Shown one piece after another: positions 1-5,656 of a stretch of DNA of 5,656 nucleotides (position 1 is its first letter; each line of letters starts with the position of its first letter). The stretch is taken from assembly GCA_024404735.1 (NCBI GenBank), contig JAKSPP010000093.1, forward strand, positions 1 through 5,656, in the 5' to 3' direction. The DNA comes from Oscillospiraceae bacterium. Its GTDB lineage: Bacteria; Bacillota; Clostridia; Oscillospirales; Oscillospiraceae. The notes beneath the pieces were generated by a model that had not been told where the DNA came from, searched no databases, and worked only from the letters and a program-made list of their open reading frames with translations. Made by a program: the position numbers and the translations under genes.

Positions 1-504
1 GGCGGTCTTCTCGCCGCTCCCGAGGCACCTGCAGCAGGTGTACTTAAGAAGTACAACGCAGATGTATCCGTTGCATCCTGGGCTATCCGCTTTGCAGCAG
101 GCCTTGAGGGCGTTCACGTATGCCTTTCCGGTATGAACTCCATGGCAATGCTTGAGGACAATATGGCATCCTGCGATCCTCTTATGCCCATCTCTGCCGA
201 TGAGAAGAAGATTCTCGACGAGGCAGCAGAGGCAACAAGAGCCGTTCCCACCGTTCAGTGCACAGGCTGCTCCTACTGCACCGCAGACTGCCCCCAGAAG
301 ATTCACATCCCCACAATGATGAACTGCTACAACACCTATATCGTATTCAACTCCACCGAAAACATTCAGAGAATTCACGATATGACCGTTGCAAGAGGCG
401 GCAAGGCCAAGGACTGCGTTGAGTGCGGAGCCTGCGAGGGTCACTGCCCCCAGCATCTTAACATCAGAGAAGTACTGAAGAAGGTTGCCGAAATTTACGA
501 ATAA
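1..504 (+). CDS. Aldo/keto reductase with C-terminal 2x[4Fe-4S] ferredoxin domain (partial, 5' end missing)
   Basis: The reading frame is open from base 1 to the TAA at 502-504 and gives the last 167 residues; the true start is upstream of the window, and the ATG at 133 is only an internal methionine. Residues about 1-60 match the end of an aldo/keto reductase TIM barrel: GGLLA, then SWAIRFAAGLEGVHVCLSGM and a MLEDN helix. The tail carries two complete cluster motifs, CTGCSYCTADCP (Cys 87, 90, 93, 97) and CVECGACEGHCP (Cys 139, 142, 145, 149), the second followed by QHLNIREVL, which is typical of this subfamily. Members are usually about 370-390 residues, so roughly 200 are missing here. The family reduces aldehydes or ketones in the cytosol, with the ferredoxin tail presumably moving electrons; the substrate cannot be told. 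It converges with nifJ and shares a terminator region with it. No frameshift is visible. Confidence 0.93.
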   Translation, partial: GGLLAAPEAPAAGVLKKYNADVSVASWAIRFAAGLEGVHVCLSGMNSMAMLEDNMASCDPLMPISADEKKILDEAAEATRAVPTVQCTGCSYCTADCPQKIHIPTMMNCYNTYIVFNSTENIQRIHDMTVARGGKAKDCVECGACEGHCPQHLNIREVLKKVAEIYE

Positions 505-538
505 GCAATAGCTCCGGCTTACTGATTATAATATAAGT

Positions 539-573
539 AAAAGCTCCTGTCCCGGAATGGGACAGGAGCTTTT
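539..573. terminator. Bidirectional intrinsic terminator between convergent genes
   Basis: A perfect 15-bp inverted repeat lies at 539-553 and 559-573 around the 5-base loop GGAAT. The GC-rich core is GCTCCTGTCCC pairing with GGGACAGGAGC, and it is flanked by AAAA on the left and TTTT on the right, so either strand gives a stable hairpin ending in a run of U. It sits 34 bases after the reductase stop and 34 bases after the nifJ stop on the other strand, exactly where a shared terminator for convergent genes is expected. The terminal U run is short (four) on each strand, although the minus-strand continuation is also T-rich. Confidence 0.9.
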
Positions 574-607
574 GCTGTATTTATGCAGAGGAGCAAGCCC
601 GTAAAGC

Positions 608-3600
608 TCAGATATTCGAGTACTTGTTGTATCTTTCCTCTGCGCTTTCGGCGCCCATTTTTGCAAAGGCCGCCGCATTTTCCGGGAAGGAGCGCTTAAG
701 AGAAGCAAAGCGGGTTTCGCCGTCCAGGAATTCCTCAAAGCTCATACTGGGAGCCTTGCTGTCCAGGGTAAAGGGCTTTTCCTTATTGAGAGGATTGTAT
801 CTGTACAGGAGCCAGTAGCCACTGTCAACAGCCCTCTTCATCTCATCCTGAGTCTTGCCCATACCGGCCCTGATTCCATGGGCAGAGCAGGGTGTGTAGG
901 CAATGACCACAGAGGGGCCGTCATAGGCCTCGGCCTCCTTAAGTGCCTTAATAAGCTGATTATTGTCGGCACCCATTGCAACCTGAGCAACATAGACATT
1001 GCCGTAGGACATAAAGATTGCACCGAGGTCCTTCTTGAGGCTCTTCTTACCGGAGGAGTCAAACTTGGCAACTGCGCCAACGGGAGTTGCCTTGGAGGAC
1101 TGACCGCCTGTATTGGAATATACCTCTGTATCGATAATGAAAGCATTTACATTCTTACCGGAGGCAATAACATGGTCAAGACCGCCGAAGCCTATGTCAT
1201 ATGCCCAGCCGTCACCGCCGTACATCCAGAAGGTTTTCTTGGCAAGGTGGTCGGCGGCGGAAAGAATTTCGCCTGCCTCGGGAGAATTATCTCCGCTAAG
1301 AGCGGCAACGAGCTCATCGGAGGCAATGCGGGAAGCCTCGAAATCGGAGAAGGAGGCGAGATATTTTTCGGCAGCGGCCTTTACACTGCCCTCTGCAGTG
1401 GCGGCAAGAGCACTTACCTTCTCTCTGACGGCTTCTCTCTGCTGGCTGTCTGCCAGATAGAGGCCCAGACAGAGCTCTGCATTATTCTCAAAGAGGGAGT
1501 TTGTCCATGCAGGACCGAAGCCGCGTTTATTCTTTGTATAGGGAATGCCGGGCATTGCAGAGCCCCAGGCCTGAGAACAGCCTGTTGCGTTTGCCCAGTA
1601 AACTCTGTCGCCGAAGAGCTGGGTAAGAAGCTTTGCATAGGGTGTCTCACCACAGCCTGCGCAGGCAGCGGAGAACTCAACAAGGGGCGTTCTGAACTGG
1701 CTGCCCTTGACGGAGTAAAGGTCAAGGCCCGTTTCCTTGTCGGAGACGGAAAGAGCATAGTCCCAGAGAGGCAGTGTTTTCTTATCGGGAACTGCGGGCT
1801 CCAGAGTAAGGGCCTTTGCAGGGCAGACGGAGACGCAGGAACCGCAGCCTGTGCAGTCAAACTCGGAAACAGCAAGGGCGTATTTATATGCCTTAAGCTG
1901 AGCCTTGCCCTCTGCTGACTTAAAGCCCTCGGGAGCATTCTTTGCCTCTTCATCATTTAAGAGGAAGGGTCTTATGGCGGCGTGGGGACAGACAAAAGCA
2001 CACTTGTTGCACTGGGCGCACTTTTCAGCCTCCCATCTGGGCAGGGATACGGCAATTCCGCGCTTTTCAAAGGCCGTCATACCGAGCTCCATATAGCCGT
2101 CAACATAGCCCTTAAAGGCACTGACGGGAAGGAAATCGCCCTCCTGCTTGTTAATGGGAAGGAGAATATTCTTAACGGTTTCGGGAAGAGCGGATGTATC
2201 CTCGGCGGGGTCATCGGGACAGGAGGCCCAGGATGCGGGAATCTCAATGCGCTTTAGCTCCCCTGCTCCTCTTTCAATTGCGGCAATGTTCTTATTAAGA
2301 ACATCATCGCCCTTCTTGGCATAGGACTTCTTTGCGGCATTCTTCATAAGCTCAAGAGCGGTTTCCTGAGGAATAAGGTCACAGAGGCCGAAGAATGCAG
2401 ACTGAAGGATGGTATTGGTGTGGCTGCCGAGACCGAGCTCTCTTGCAATTGCGGTTGCATCGATGATATAGAACTTTGCCTTCTTAAGAGCAAGGGCCTT
2501 TTTAACTCCTGCGGGCAGGAAGGCCTCTATATTCTCGGGAGCAACGTCGCAGTTAAGAAGGAAGGTACCGCCCTCCTTAAGCTCGGATACCATATCATAC
2601 TGTCCGATGTAGCTGCGGTTATGGCAGGCAATGAAATCGGCGGACTTGACATAATATGAGCCGCGGATGGGCTTTGGGGCGAAGCGGAGATGGGACTTGG
2701 TTACGCCGAAGGACTTCTTGGCATCATACTCAAAGTAAGCCTGACAGTAGGTATCGGAGGCACCTCCGATAATCTGGGCGGTGTTCTTGTTGGCGCCGAC
2801 GGTTCCGTCACCGCCGAGGCCCCAGAACTTGCAGGAGAAGTTCTCGTCACCGATGTCCTCAAGCTTTTCATAGGGGAGAGAAAGATAGGTTACATCGTCC
2901 TCAATACCAATGGTGAAGTTGTTTTTGGGCTCGTCTTTATTAAGCTCATTGAATACGGATACTATCTGAGAGGGGTCTGTATCCTTGGAGGAAAGGCCGT
3001 AACGTCCGCCTATAACGGAGATGATTCTTCCGGCCTTGAAGAGAGAGGCGCAGACATCCTCATAGAGAGGCTCGCCTACGGCACCGGGCTCCTTTGTACG
3101 GTCAAGGACGGCAATTTTCTTAACAGAGGCGGGAATTGCCTTTACAAAGCTTTCAATGGAGAAGGGTCTGTAAAGGTGAACCTGAAGGAAGCCTGTCTTC
3201 TCACCCTTTGCATTGAGGTAGTCAACAGCCTCCATGCAGGCTCCGGAAACAGAGCCCATGGCAACAATTACCTTATCTGCATCGGAGGCACCGTAATAAT
3301 CAAAGAGGTGGTAGCTTCTTCCGCTTATTTTTGCAACCTCGTCCATATAAGACTGAACGATTTCGGGAATGGCATCATAATAGGGGTTGGAGGCCTCTCT
3401 TATCTGGAAGAATACATCGGGATTCTGAACGGTTGAGCGCAGAGAGGGGTGCTCGGGGTTTAAGGCTCTCTTTCTGAAGGCAGAAAGAGCATCCTTATCA
3501 ATAAGGTCTGTAAGAGCCTTCTTATCAATCATCTCAACCTTTGCGATTTCGTGGGAGGTACGGAAGCCATCGAAGAAATGCATAAAGGGAGTGGAGGATT

Positions 3601-4084
3601 TGATTGCGGCAAGATGGGCAACACCCGCAAGGTCAACGACCTCCTGAACGGAGCCCGTGCAAAGCTGAGCAAAGCCTGTATTACGGCAGGACATTACATC
3701 GGAATGGTCACCGAAAATACTCATTGCGTGGGTTCCGACGGTTCTTGCGGCAACGTGAAGAACACCGGGGAGACGCTCGCCCGCTATTCTGTGCAGTACG
3801 GGAATCATCAGCATAAGGCCCTGGCTGGAGGTGAAGGAGGTGGCAAGAGCACCTGCCTGAAGGGCACCGTGAATTGCGCCTGCAGCACCGGCCTCGGACT
3901 GCATTTCAACAAGAGAAACCTTCTGTCCGAAGCAGTTTTTTCTGCCCAGAGCAGACCATACGTCCGTGTACTCTGCCATGGGAGAAGAGGGGGTTATGGG
4001 ATAGATTGCGGCTATCTCTGTAAAATCATAGGCAATGCCTGCGGCGGCCTCGTTGCCGTCCAGCATCGCAAAGCGGTCAGACAT
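608..4084 (-). CDS. nifJ: Pyruvate:ferredoxin (flavodoxin) oxidoreductase, single-chain, complete
   Basis: It catalyses pyruvate + CoA + oxidised ferredoxin to acetyl-CoA + CO2 + reduced ferredoxin in the cytosol of anaerobes. Domains in order: N-terminal pyrimidine-binding domain (about 1-245, YPITPSSPMAE at 28-38), domain II (about 265-375), gamma/CoA domain (about 418-610, GDGTVGANK at 425-433), EKR linker (EKR at 673-675), two-cluster ferredoxin domain (Cys 689, 692, 695, 699 and 744, 747, 750, 754), and TPP domain (GGDGWAYDIG from 956, YSNTGGQ from 989). Cys 808, 811, 836 and 1066 fit the proximal cluster ligands. Thr31, Glu64 and Arg114 fall at the positions I recall for active-site residues of the Desulfovibrio africanus enzyme. 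The ATG start is supported by GAGGAG (4091-4096 on this strand) with a 6-base spacer; the stop is TGA. At 1158 residues it is near family length and lacks the extra C-terminal arm of D. africanus. The symbol does not imply nitrogen fixation; other 2-oxo acids could also be used. Confidence 0.97.
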   Translation of the reverse strand: MSDRFAMLDGNEAAAGIAYDFTEIAAIYPITPSSPMAEYTDVWSALGRKNCFGQKVSLVEMQSEAGAAGAIHGALQAGALATSFTSSQGLMLMIPVLHRIAGERLPGVLHVAARTVGTHAMSIFGDHSDVMSCRNTGFAQLCTGSVQEVVDLAGVAHLAAIKSSTPFMHFFDGFRTSHEIAKVEMIDKKALTDLIDKDALSAFRKRALNPEHPSLRSTVQNPDVFFQIREASNPYYDAIPEIVQSYMDEVAKISGRSYHLFDYYGASDADKVIVAMGSVSGACMEAVDYLNAKGEKTGFLQVHLYRPFSIESFVKAIPASVKKIAVLDRTKEPGAVGEPLYEDVCASLFKAGRIISVIGGRYGLSSKDTDPSQIVSVFNELNKDEPKNNFTIGIEDDVTYLSLPYEKLEDIGDENFSCKFWGLGGDGTVGANKNTAQIIGGASDTYCQAYFEYDAKKSFGVTKSHLRFAPKPIRGSYYVKSADFIACHNRSYIGQYDMVSELKEGGTFLLNCDVAPENIEAFLPAGVKKALALKKAKFYIIDATAIARELGLGSHTNTILQSAFFGLCDLIPQETALELMKNAAKKSYAKKGDDVLNKNIAAIERGAGELKRIEIPASWASCPDDPAEDTSALPETVKNILLPINKQEGDFLPVSAFKGYVDGYMELGMTAFEKRGIAVSLPRWEAEKCAQCNKCAFVCPHAAIRPFLLNDEEAKNAPEGFKSAEGKAQLKAYKYALAVSEFDCTGCGSCVSVCPAKALTLEPAVPDKKTLPLWDYALSVSDKETGLDLYSVKGSQFRTPLVEFSAACAGCGETPYAKLLTQLFGDRVYWANATGCSQAWGSAMPGIPYTKNKRGFGPAWTNSLFENNAELCLGLYLADSQQREAVREKVSALAATAEGSVKAAAEKYLASFSDFEASRIASDELVAALSGDNSPEAGEILSAADHLAKKTFWMYGGDGWAYDIGFGGLDHVIASGKNVNAFIIDTEVYSNTGGQSSKATPVGAVAKFDSSGKKSLKKDLGAIFMSYGNVYVAQVAMGADNNQLIKALKEAEAYDGPSVVIAYTPCSAHGIRAGMGKTQDEMKRAVDSGYWLLYRYNPLNKEKPFTLDSKAPSMSFEEFLDGETRFASLKRSFPENAAAFAKMGAESAEERYNKYSNI

Positions 4085-4123
4085 AATAATCTCCTCAAAA
4101 AAGATATGGGTATGTATAGCTTA

Positions 4124-4152
4124 CCGGGAGCAGTATATTTTACTCCTCCCGG
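4124..4152. other. Hairpin in the ilvE-nifJ gap; intrinsic-terminator-like on the plus strand
   Basis: CCGGGAG (4124-4130) pairs with CTCCCGG (4146-4152); after one C-C mismatch, AGTA (4132-4135) pairs with TACT (4141-4144), leaving the loop TATTT. In the minus-strand message from ilvE this hairpin begins 18 bases after the stop codon but has no U run behind it, so it is a poor terminator in the gene direction. It could be a weak or Rho-assisted stop, an RNA-processing site, or a structure protecting the ilvE 3' end. Read on the plus strand it is followed, six bases later, by TTTTTT (4159-4164), which looks more like an intrinsic terminator against antisense transcription. The remaining 86-base gap contains the nifJ Shine-Dalgarno but no convincing promoter. 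Confidence 0.5.
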
Positions 4153-4170
4153 CCTGTATTTTTTATCCGA

Positions 4171-5238
4171 TTAGTCGATGGGCTCAACCCAGCCGAGCTC
4201 GTCAGCAGCACGGCCCCACTGGATAGCGGTGAGGTCATCGTAAAGCTTCTGAGTTACGGGTCCGATTTTGCCGCCGTTGATGACATACTCCTTGTCCTTG
4301 TAGGCAAGCTTGCCGACGGGAGATACGACTGCAGCGGTGCCGCAGCCCCATGCTTCCTCGAGGGTTCCGTTCTCGGCAGCGGCAAGAAGCTCTTCTGCGG
4401 AGATAAGTCTCTCCTCTGCCTCAACACCCTGATGTGCAAGGAGCTCGAGAATGGACTTTCTTGTGATACCGGGGAGGATGGAGCCGTTGAGAGCGGGAGT
4501 GCAGATTTTGCCGTTAATCTTGAACATAATGTTCATTGCGCCGACTTCCTCAATGTACTTTCTCTCAACACCGTCAAGCCAGAGAACCTGGGCATAGCCC
4601 TTGTGCTCTGCACGCTCGCCTGCTCTGATGGAGGCGCCGTAGTTACCGCCGCACTTGGCATAGCCTGTACCGCCGCGGACGGCTCTGACATCCTCGTCCT
4701 CAATCATGATGTTTACGGGAGCAAGACCGCCTGCGTAGTAGCTTCCGGAGGGAGCAAGGATGATGATGAGACGGGCATGTGCAACGGAGTGTACACCGAG
4801 GCCCTCATCATCGCCGCTAATAAAGGGGCGGATGTAAAGAGAGGTGCCGTCACCATGGGGAACCCAGTCCTCATCAAGCTTTACAAGCTCCTTGATTGCC
4901 TGTACGAAGAAATCCTCGTCGAAGGTGGGAAGGCCCATACGGAGAGCGGAATTATTCATTCTTCTGGCGTTCTCGATGGGGCGGAAAAGCTGAACCTTGC
5001 CATCGGCGGTTCTGTAGGCCTTGAGACCCTCAAAAATTTCTGCGCCGTAGTGAAGAACGGTGGATGCGGGATGGATGCTGAGGTAACCGAAGGGCTCGAT
5101 GCGGGCGTTTTCCCAGCCCTTTCCGCGGTACCAGTCCATTACGAACATATGGTCTGTGAAGATTTTTCCGAAGCCGAGCTTGCTCTCATCGGTGGGCTTT
5201 GCTGCGGGATTGGGATTTTTTGTAACTTTGATTTCCAT
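4171..5238 (-). CDS. ilvE: Branched-chain amino acid aminotransferase, group II, complete
   Basis: This PLP enzyme (fold type IV) reversibly transfers the amino group between leucine, isoleucine or valine and 2-oxoglutarate; it acts in the cytosol in the last step of branched-chain amino acid synthesis or the first step of breakdown. The 355-residue length matches the longer group II (eukaryote-like) family. Visible landmarks are the N-terminal FGKIFTDHMFVMDW, LHYGAEIFEGLKAYR (62-76), SLYIRPF (133-139), the PLP lysine Lys195 in GTGYAKCGGNYGAS, Glu231 in EEVGAMNIMF, LPGITRKSIL (255-264), and the phosphate-binding turn GCGTAAVVSPV (298-308). The last motif has Ala and Ser where mammalian enzymes have the redox CxxC pair. 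The ATG at 5236-5238 has a perfect AGGAGG (5247-5252 on this strand) with an 8-base spacer; the stop is TAA. It lies 86 bases upstream of nifJ and 90 bases downstream of the acyl-CoA synthetase gene, all on the same strand. No defect is seen. Confidence 0.96.
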   Translation of the reverse strand: MEIKVTKNPNPAAKPTDESKLGFGKIFTDHMFVMDWYRGKGWENARIEPFGYLSIHPASTVLHYGAEIFEGLKAYRTADGKVQLFRPIENARRMNNSALRMGLPTFDEDFFVQAIKELVKLDEDWVPHGDGTSLYIRPFISGDDEGLGVHSVAHARLIIILAPSGSYYAGGLAPVNIMIEDEDVRAVRGGTGYAKCGGNYGASIRAGERAEHKGYAQVLWLDGVERKYIEEVGAMNIMFKINGKICTPALNGSILPGITRKSILELLAHQGVEAEERLISAEELLAAAENGTLEEAWGCGTAAVVSPVGKLAYKDKEYVINGGKIGPVTQKLYDDLTAIQWGRAADELGWVEPID

Positions 5239-5253
5239 GTGGATTTCCTCCTG

Positions 5254-5275
5254 AGAGCGCCAAAAAAAGCGCTCT
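5254..5275 (-). promoter_or_regulatory. ilvE: 5' leader hairpin of ilvE with a U-rich loop next to the Shine-Dalgarno
   Basis: On the minus strand AGAGCGC (5275-5269) pairs with GCGCTCT (5260-5254), a perfect 7-bp stem around the 8-base loop TTTTTTTG. The stem ends one base before the AGGAGG (5247-5252) of ilvE. If transcription starts about 7 bases after the TATAAT box, the message would begin close to this hairpin, consistent with a 5' stabilising stem-loop or a structure that influences ribosome access. There is no U run after it, so it is not a gene-direction terminator, and the leader is too short for a T-box or leader-peptide attenuator. The structure is seen; any regulatory role is inferred. 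Confidence 0.5.
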
Positions 5276-5287
5276 TTAATTTATCAA

Positions 5288-5293
5288 ATTATA
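5288..5293 (-). promoter_or_regulatory. ilvE: Candidate -10 box of the ilvE promoter
   Basis: The minus strand reads an exact TATAAT here, 49 bases before the ilvE start codon, inside a very AT-rich stretch. No good TTGACA-like -35 box is found 16-18 bases upstream; the expected place reads near CGCTTT, followed by a T-rich tract. The location between two same-strand genes, with a plausible start site near 5280 and an AGGAGG further on, suits a promoter for ilvE. AT-rich DNA yields such hexamers by chance, so confidence is moderate. Confidence 0.5.
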
Positions 5294-5306
5294 ATAAAAC
5301 AAAGTT

Positions 5307-5335
5307 AAAAAAGCGGGGGCATGTTTAATTATGCC
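5307..5335 (-). terminator. Possible weak terminator after the acyl-CoA synthetase gene
   Basis: On the minus strand GGCAT (5335-5331, overlapping the stop codon) can pair with ATGCC (5322-5318) around an 8-base AT-rich loop, followed after CCCGC by TTTTTT (5312-5307). The order stem then U run fits an intrinsic terminator, but the stem is only 5 bp and the U run starts five bases late, so it is weak at best. If real, it would separate the synthetase gene from ilvE transcription. Confidence 0.28.
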
Positions 5336-5656
5336 GTTTCAATGTTTGCAGCCTTCTGCAGGCCGAGCTTTTCAATGGCGTTTTCACGCATCTTGTACTT
5401 GAGAATCTTTCCTGCGGCATTCATGGGGAACTCGGAAACGAAGTCGATATACTTGGGAACCTTGTGACGTGCCAGGGATGCTTTGATATAGGTCAGCATC
5501 TCGTCCACAGTCACCGAGCCAGGCTCCTTCAGGATGACACATGCCATGGCTTCCTCGCCGTACTTTTTATCCGGCACGCCGATGACCTGCACGTCACTTA
5601 CCTTGGGATGAGTGTAGATAAACTCCTCAATCTCCTTGGGGTAAATGTTCTCACCG
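5329..5656 (-). CDS. AMP-forming acyl-CoA synthetase (ANL superfamily), C-terminal part only
   Basis: The frame is open from the window edge to the TAA at 5329-5331 and gives the last 108 residues; the GTG at 5592 is internal, because the frame continues upstream with GENIYPKEIEEFIYTHPKVSD before it. This is the mobile C-terminal lobe of an adenylate-forming enzyme. GENIYPKEIE is the conserved A8 hinge motif, VIGVPDKKYGEE is the typical following segment, LARHKVPKYIDFVSEFPMN leads into it, and AAGKILKYKMR is the A10 motif whose lysine (in GKILK) is needed for adenylation. Such enzymes convert a carboxylic acid, ATP and CoA to acyl-CoA, AMP and PPi in the cytosol. Substrate range (fatty, aromatic or short-chain acid) is set by the N-terminal domain, which is outside the window. 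The tail QKAANIETA looks non-conserved. It is upstream of ilvE on the same strand. Confidence 0.93.
   Translation of the reverse strand, partial: GENIYPKEIEEFIYTHPKVSDVQVIGVPDKKYGEEAMACVILKEPGSVTVDEMLTYIKASLARHKVPKYIDFVSEFPMNAAGKILKYKMRENAIEKLGLQKAANIETA

Noticed and set aside
133..504. A separate small ferredoxin starting at the ATG at 133
   Set aside because: The frame is open upstream to base 1 and encodes the end of an aldo/keto reductase barrel continuous with the ferredoxin tail, a known fusion.
519..540. Small inverted repeat TTACT/AGTAA just before the terminator, with a TATAAT inside
   Set aside because: The stem is only 5 AT-rich base pairs with a 12-base loop, and no gene follows on the plus strand, so it is likely chance.
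878..1918. 346-codon plus-strand frame opposite nifJ
   Set aside because: It is in codon register with nifJ, its translation shows no recognisable family, and its openness follows from the lack of TTA, CTA and TCA codons in nifJ. nifJ is certain from its motifs.
2690..3436. 248-codon plus-strand frame opposite the middle of nifJ
   Set aside because: Same codon-register artefact. The glycine- and valine-rich translation is a reverse-complement composition effect with no recognisable domain.
4085..4170. A dedicated nifJ promoter, from TATACT or TATACA on the minus strand
   Set aside because: Neither hexamer has an acceptable -35 partner at 16-18 bases, and TATACT lies inside the hairpin. A promoter may exist, but the sequence does not support a call.
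3551..4174. 207-codon plus-strand frame opposite the start of nifJ and running into the gap
   Set aside because: In codon register with nifJ, no recognisable domain, and overlaps the essential N-terminal active-site region of the real gene.
4432..5328. 298-codon plus-strand frame opposite ilvE
   Set aside because: In codon register with ilvE; it only ends late because the AT-rich leader happens to lack a stop in that frame. No family resemblance.
5329..5592. A free-standing 87-residue protein starting at the GTG at 5592
   Set aside because: The frame continues to the window edge with the conserved A8 motif of adenylate-forming enzymes, so this is the end of a longer gene.

Overview
The window looks like ordinary chromosomal DNA from a strictly anaerobic Firmicute, most likely a gut-type member of the Clostridia. 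The evidence is a single-chain pyruvate:ferredoxin oxidoreductase, an aldo/keto reductase carrying an 8-cysteine ferredoxin tail, strong AGGAGG or GAGGAG ribosome binding sites, frequent AGA arginine codons, and AT-rich intergenic DNA between GC-balanced genes. The genus cannot be fixed from this sequence.

Layout from left to right. (1) Bases 1-504, plus strand: the last 167 residues of an aldo/keto reductase with a C-terminal 2x[4Fe-4S] domain; its start lies outside the window. (2) Bases 505-607: a convergent intergenic gap holding a perfect 15-bp inverted repeat, read as a bidirectional terminator. (3) Bases 608-4084, minus strand: a complete 1158-residue pyruvate:ferredoxin oxidoreductase (nifJ-type) with every cofactor ligand I looked for. 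(4) Bases 4085-4170: a short gap with a hairpin and no clear promoter. (5) Bases 4171-5238, minus strand: a complete group II branched-chain aminotransferase (ilvE). (6) Bases 5239-5328: its 5' region, with an exact TATAAT box and a leader hairpin that nearly abuts the Shine-Dalgarno. (7) Bases 5329-5656, minus strand: the last 108 residues of an AMP-forming acyl-CoA synthetase, cut by the window edge.

The three minus-strand genes run in the same direction: acyl-CoA synthetase, then ilvE, then nifJ. IlvE interconverts branched-chain amino acids and 2-oxo acids, the oxidoreductase turns a 2-oxo acid (pyruvate by family) into an acyl-CoA plus reduced ferredoxin, and the synthetase makes acyl-CoA from a carboxylic acid and ATP. 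This could reflect linked 2-oxo acid/acyl-CoA metabolism, but the order may also be chance; a promoter signal before ilvE argues against one simple operon.

I found no mobile element, CRISPR array, RNA gene, defence system or other novel system. The long reading frames opposite nifJ and ilvE are explained by codon bias. The most useful leads are the hairpins in the three intergenic gaps.
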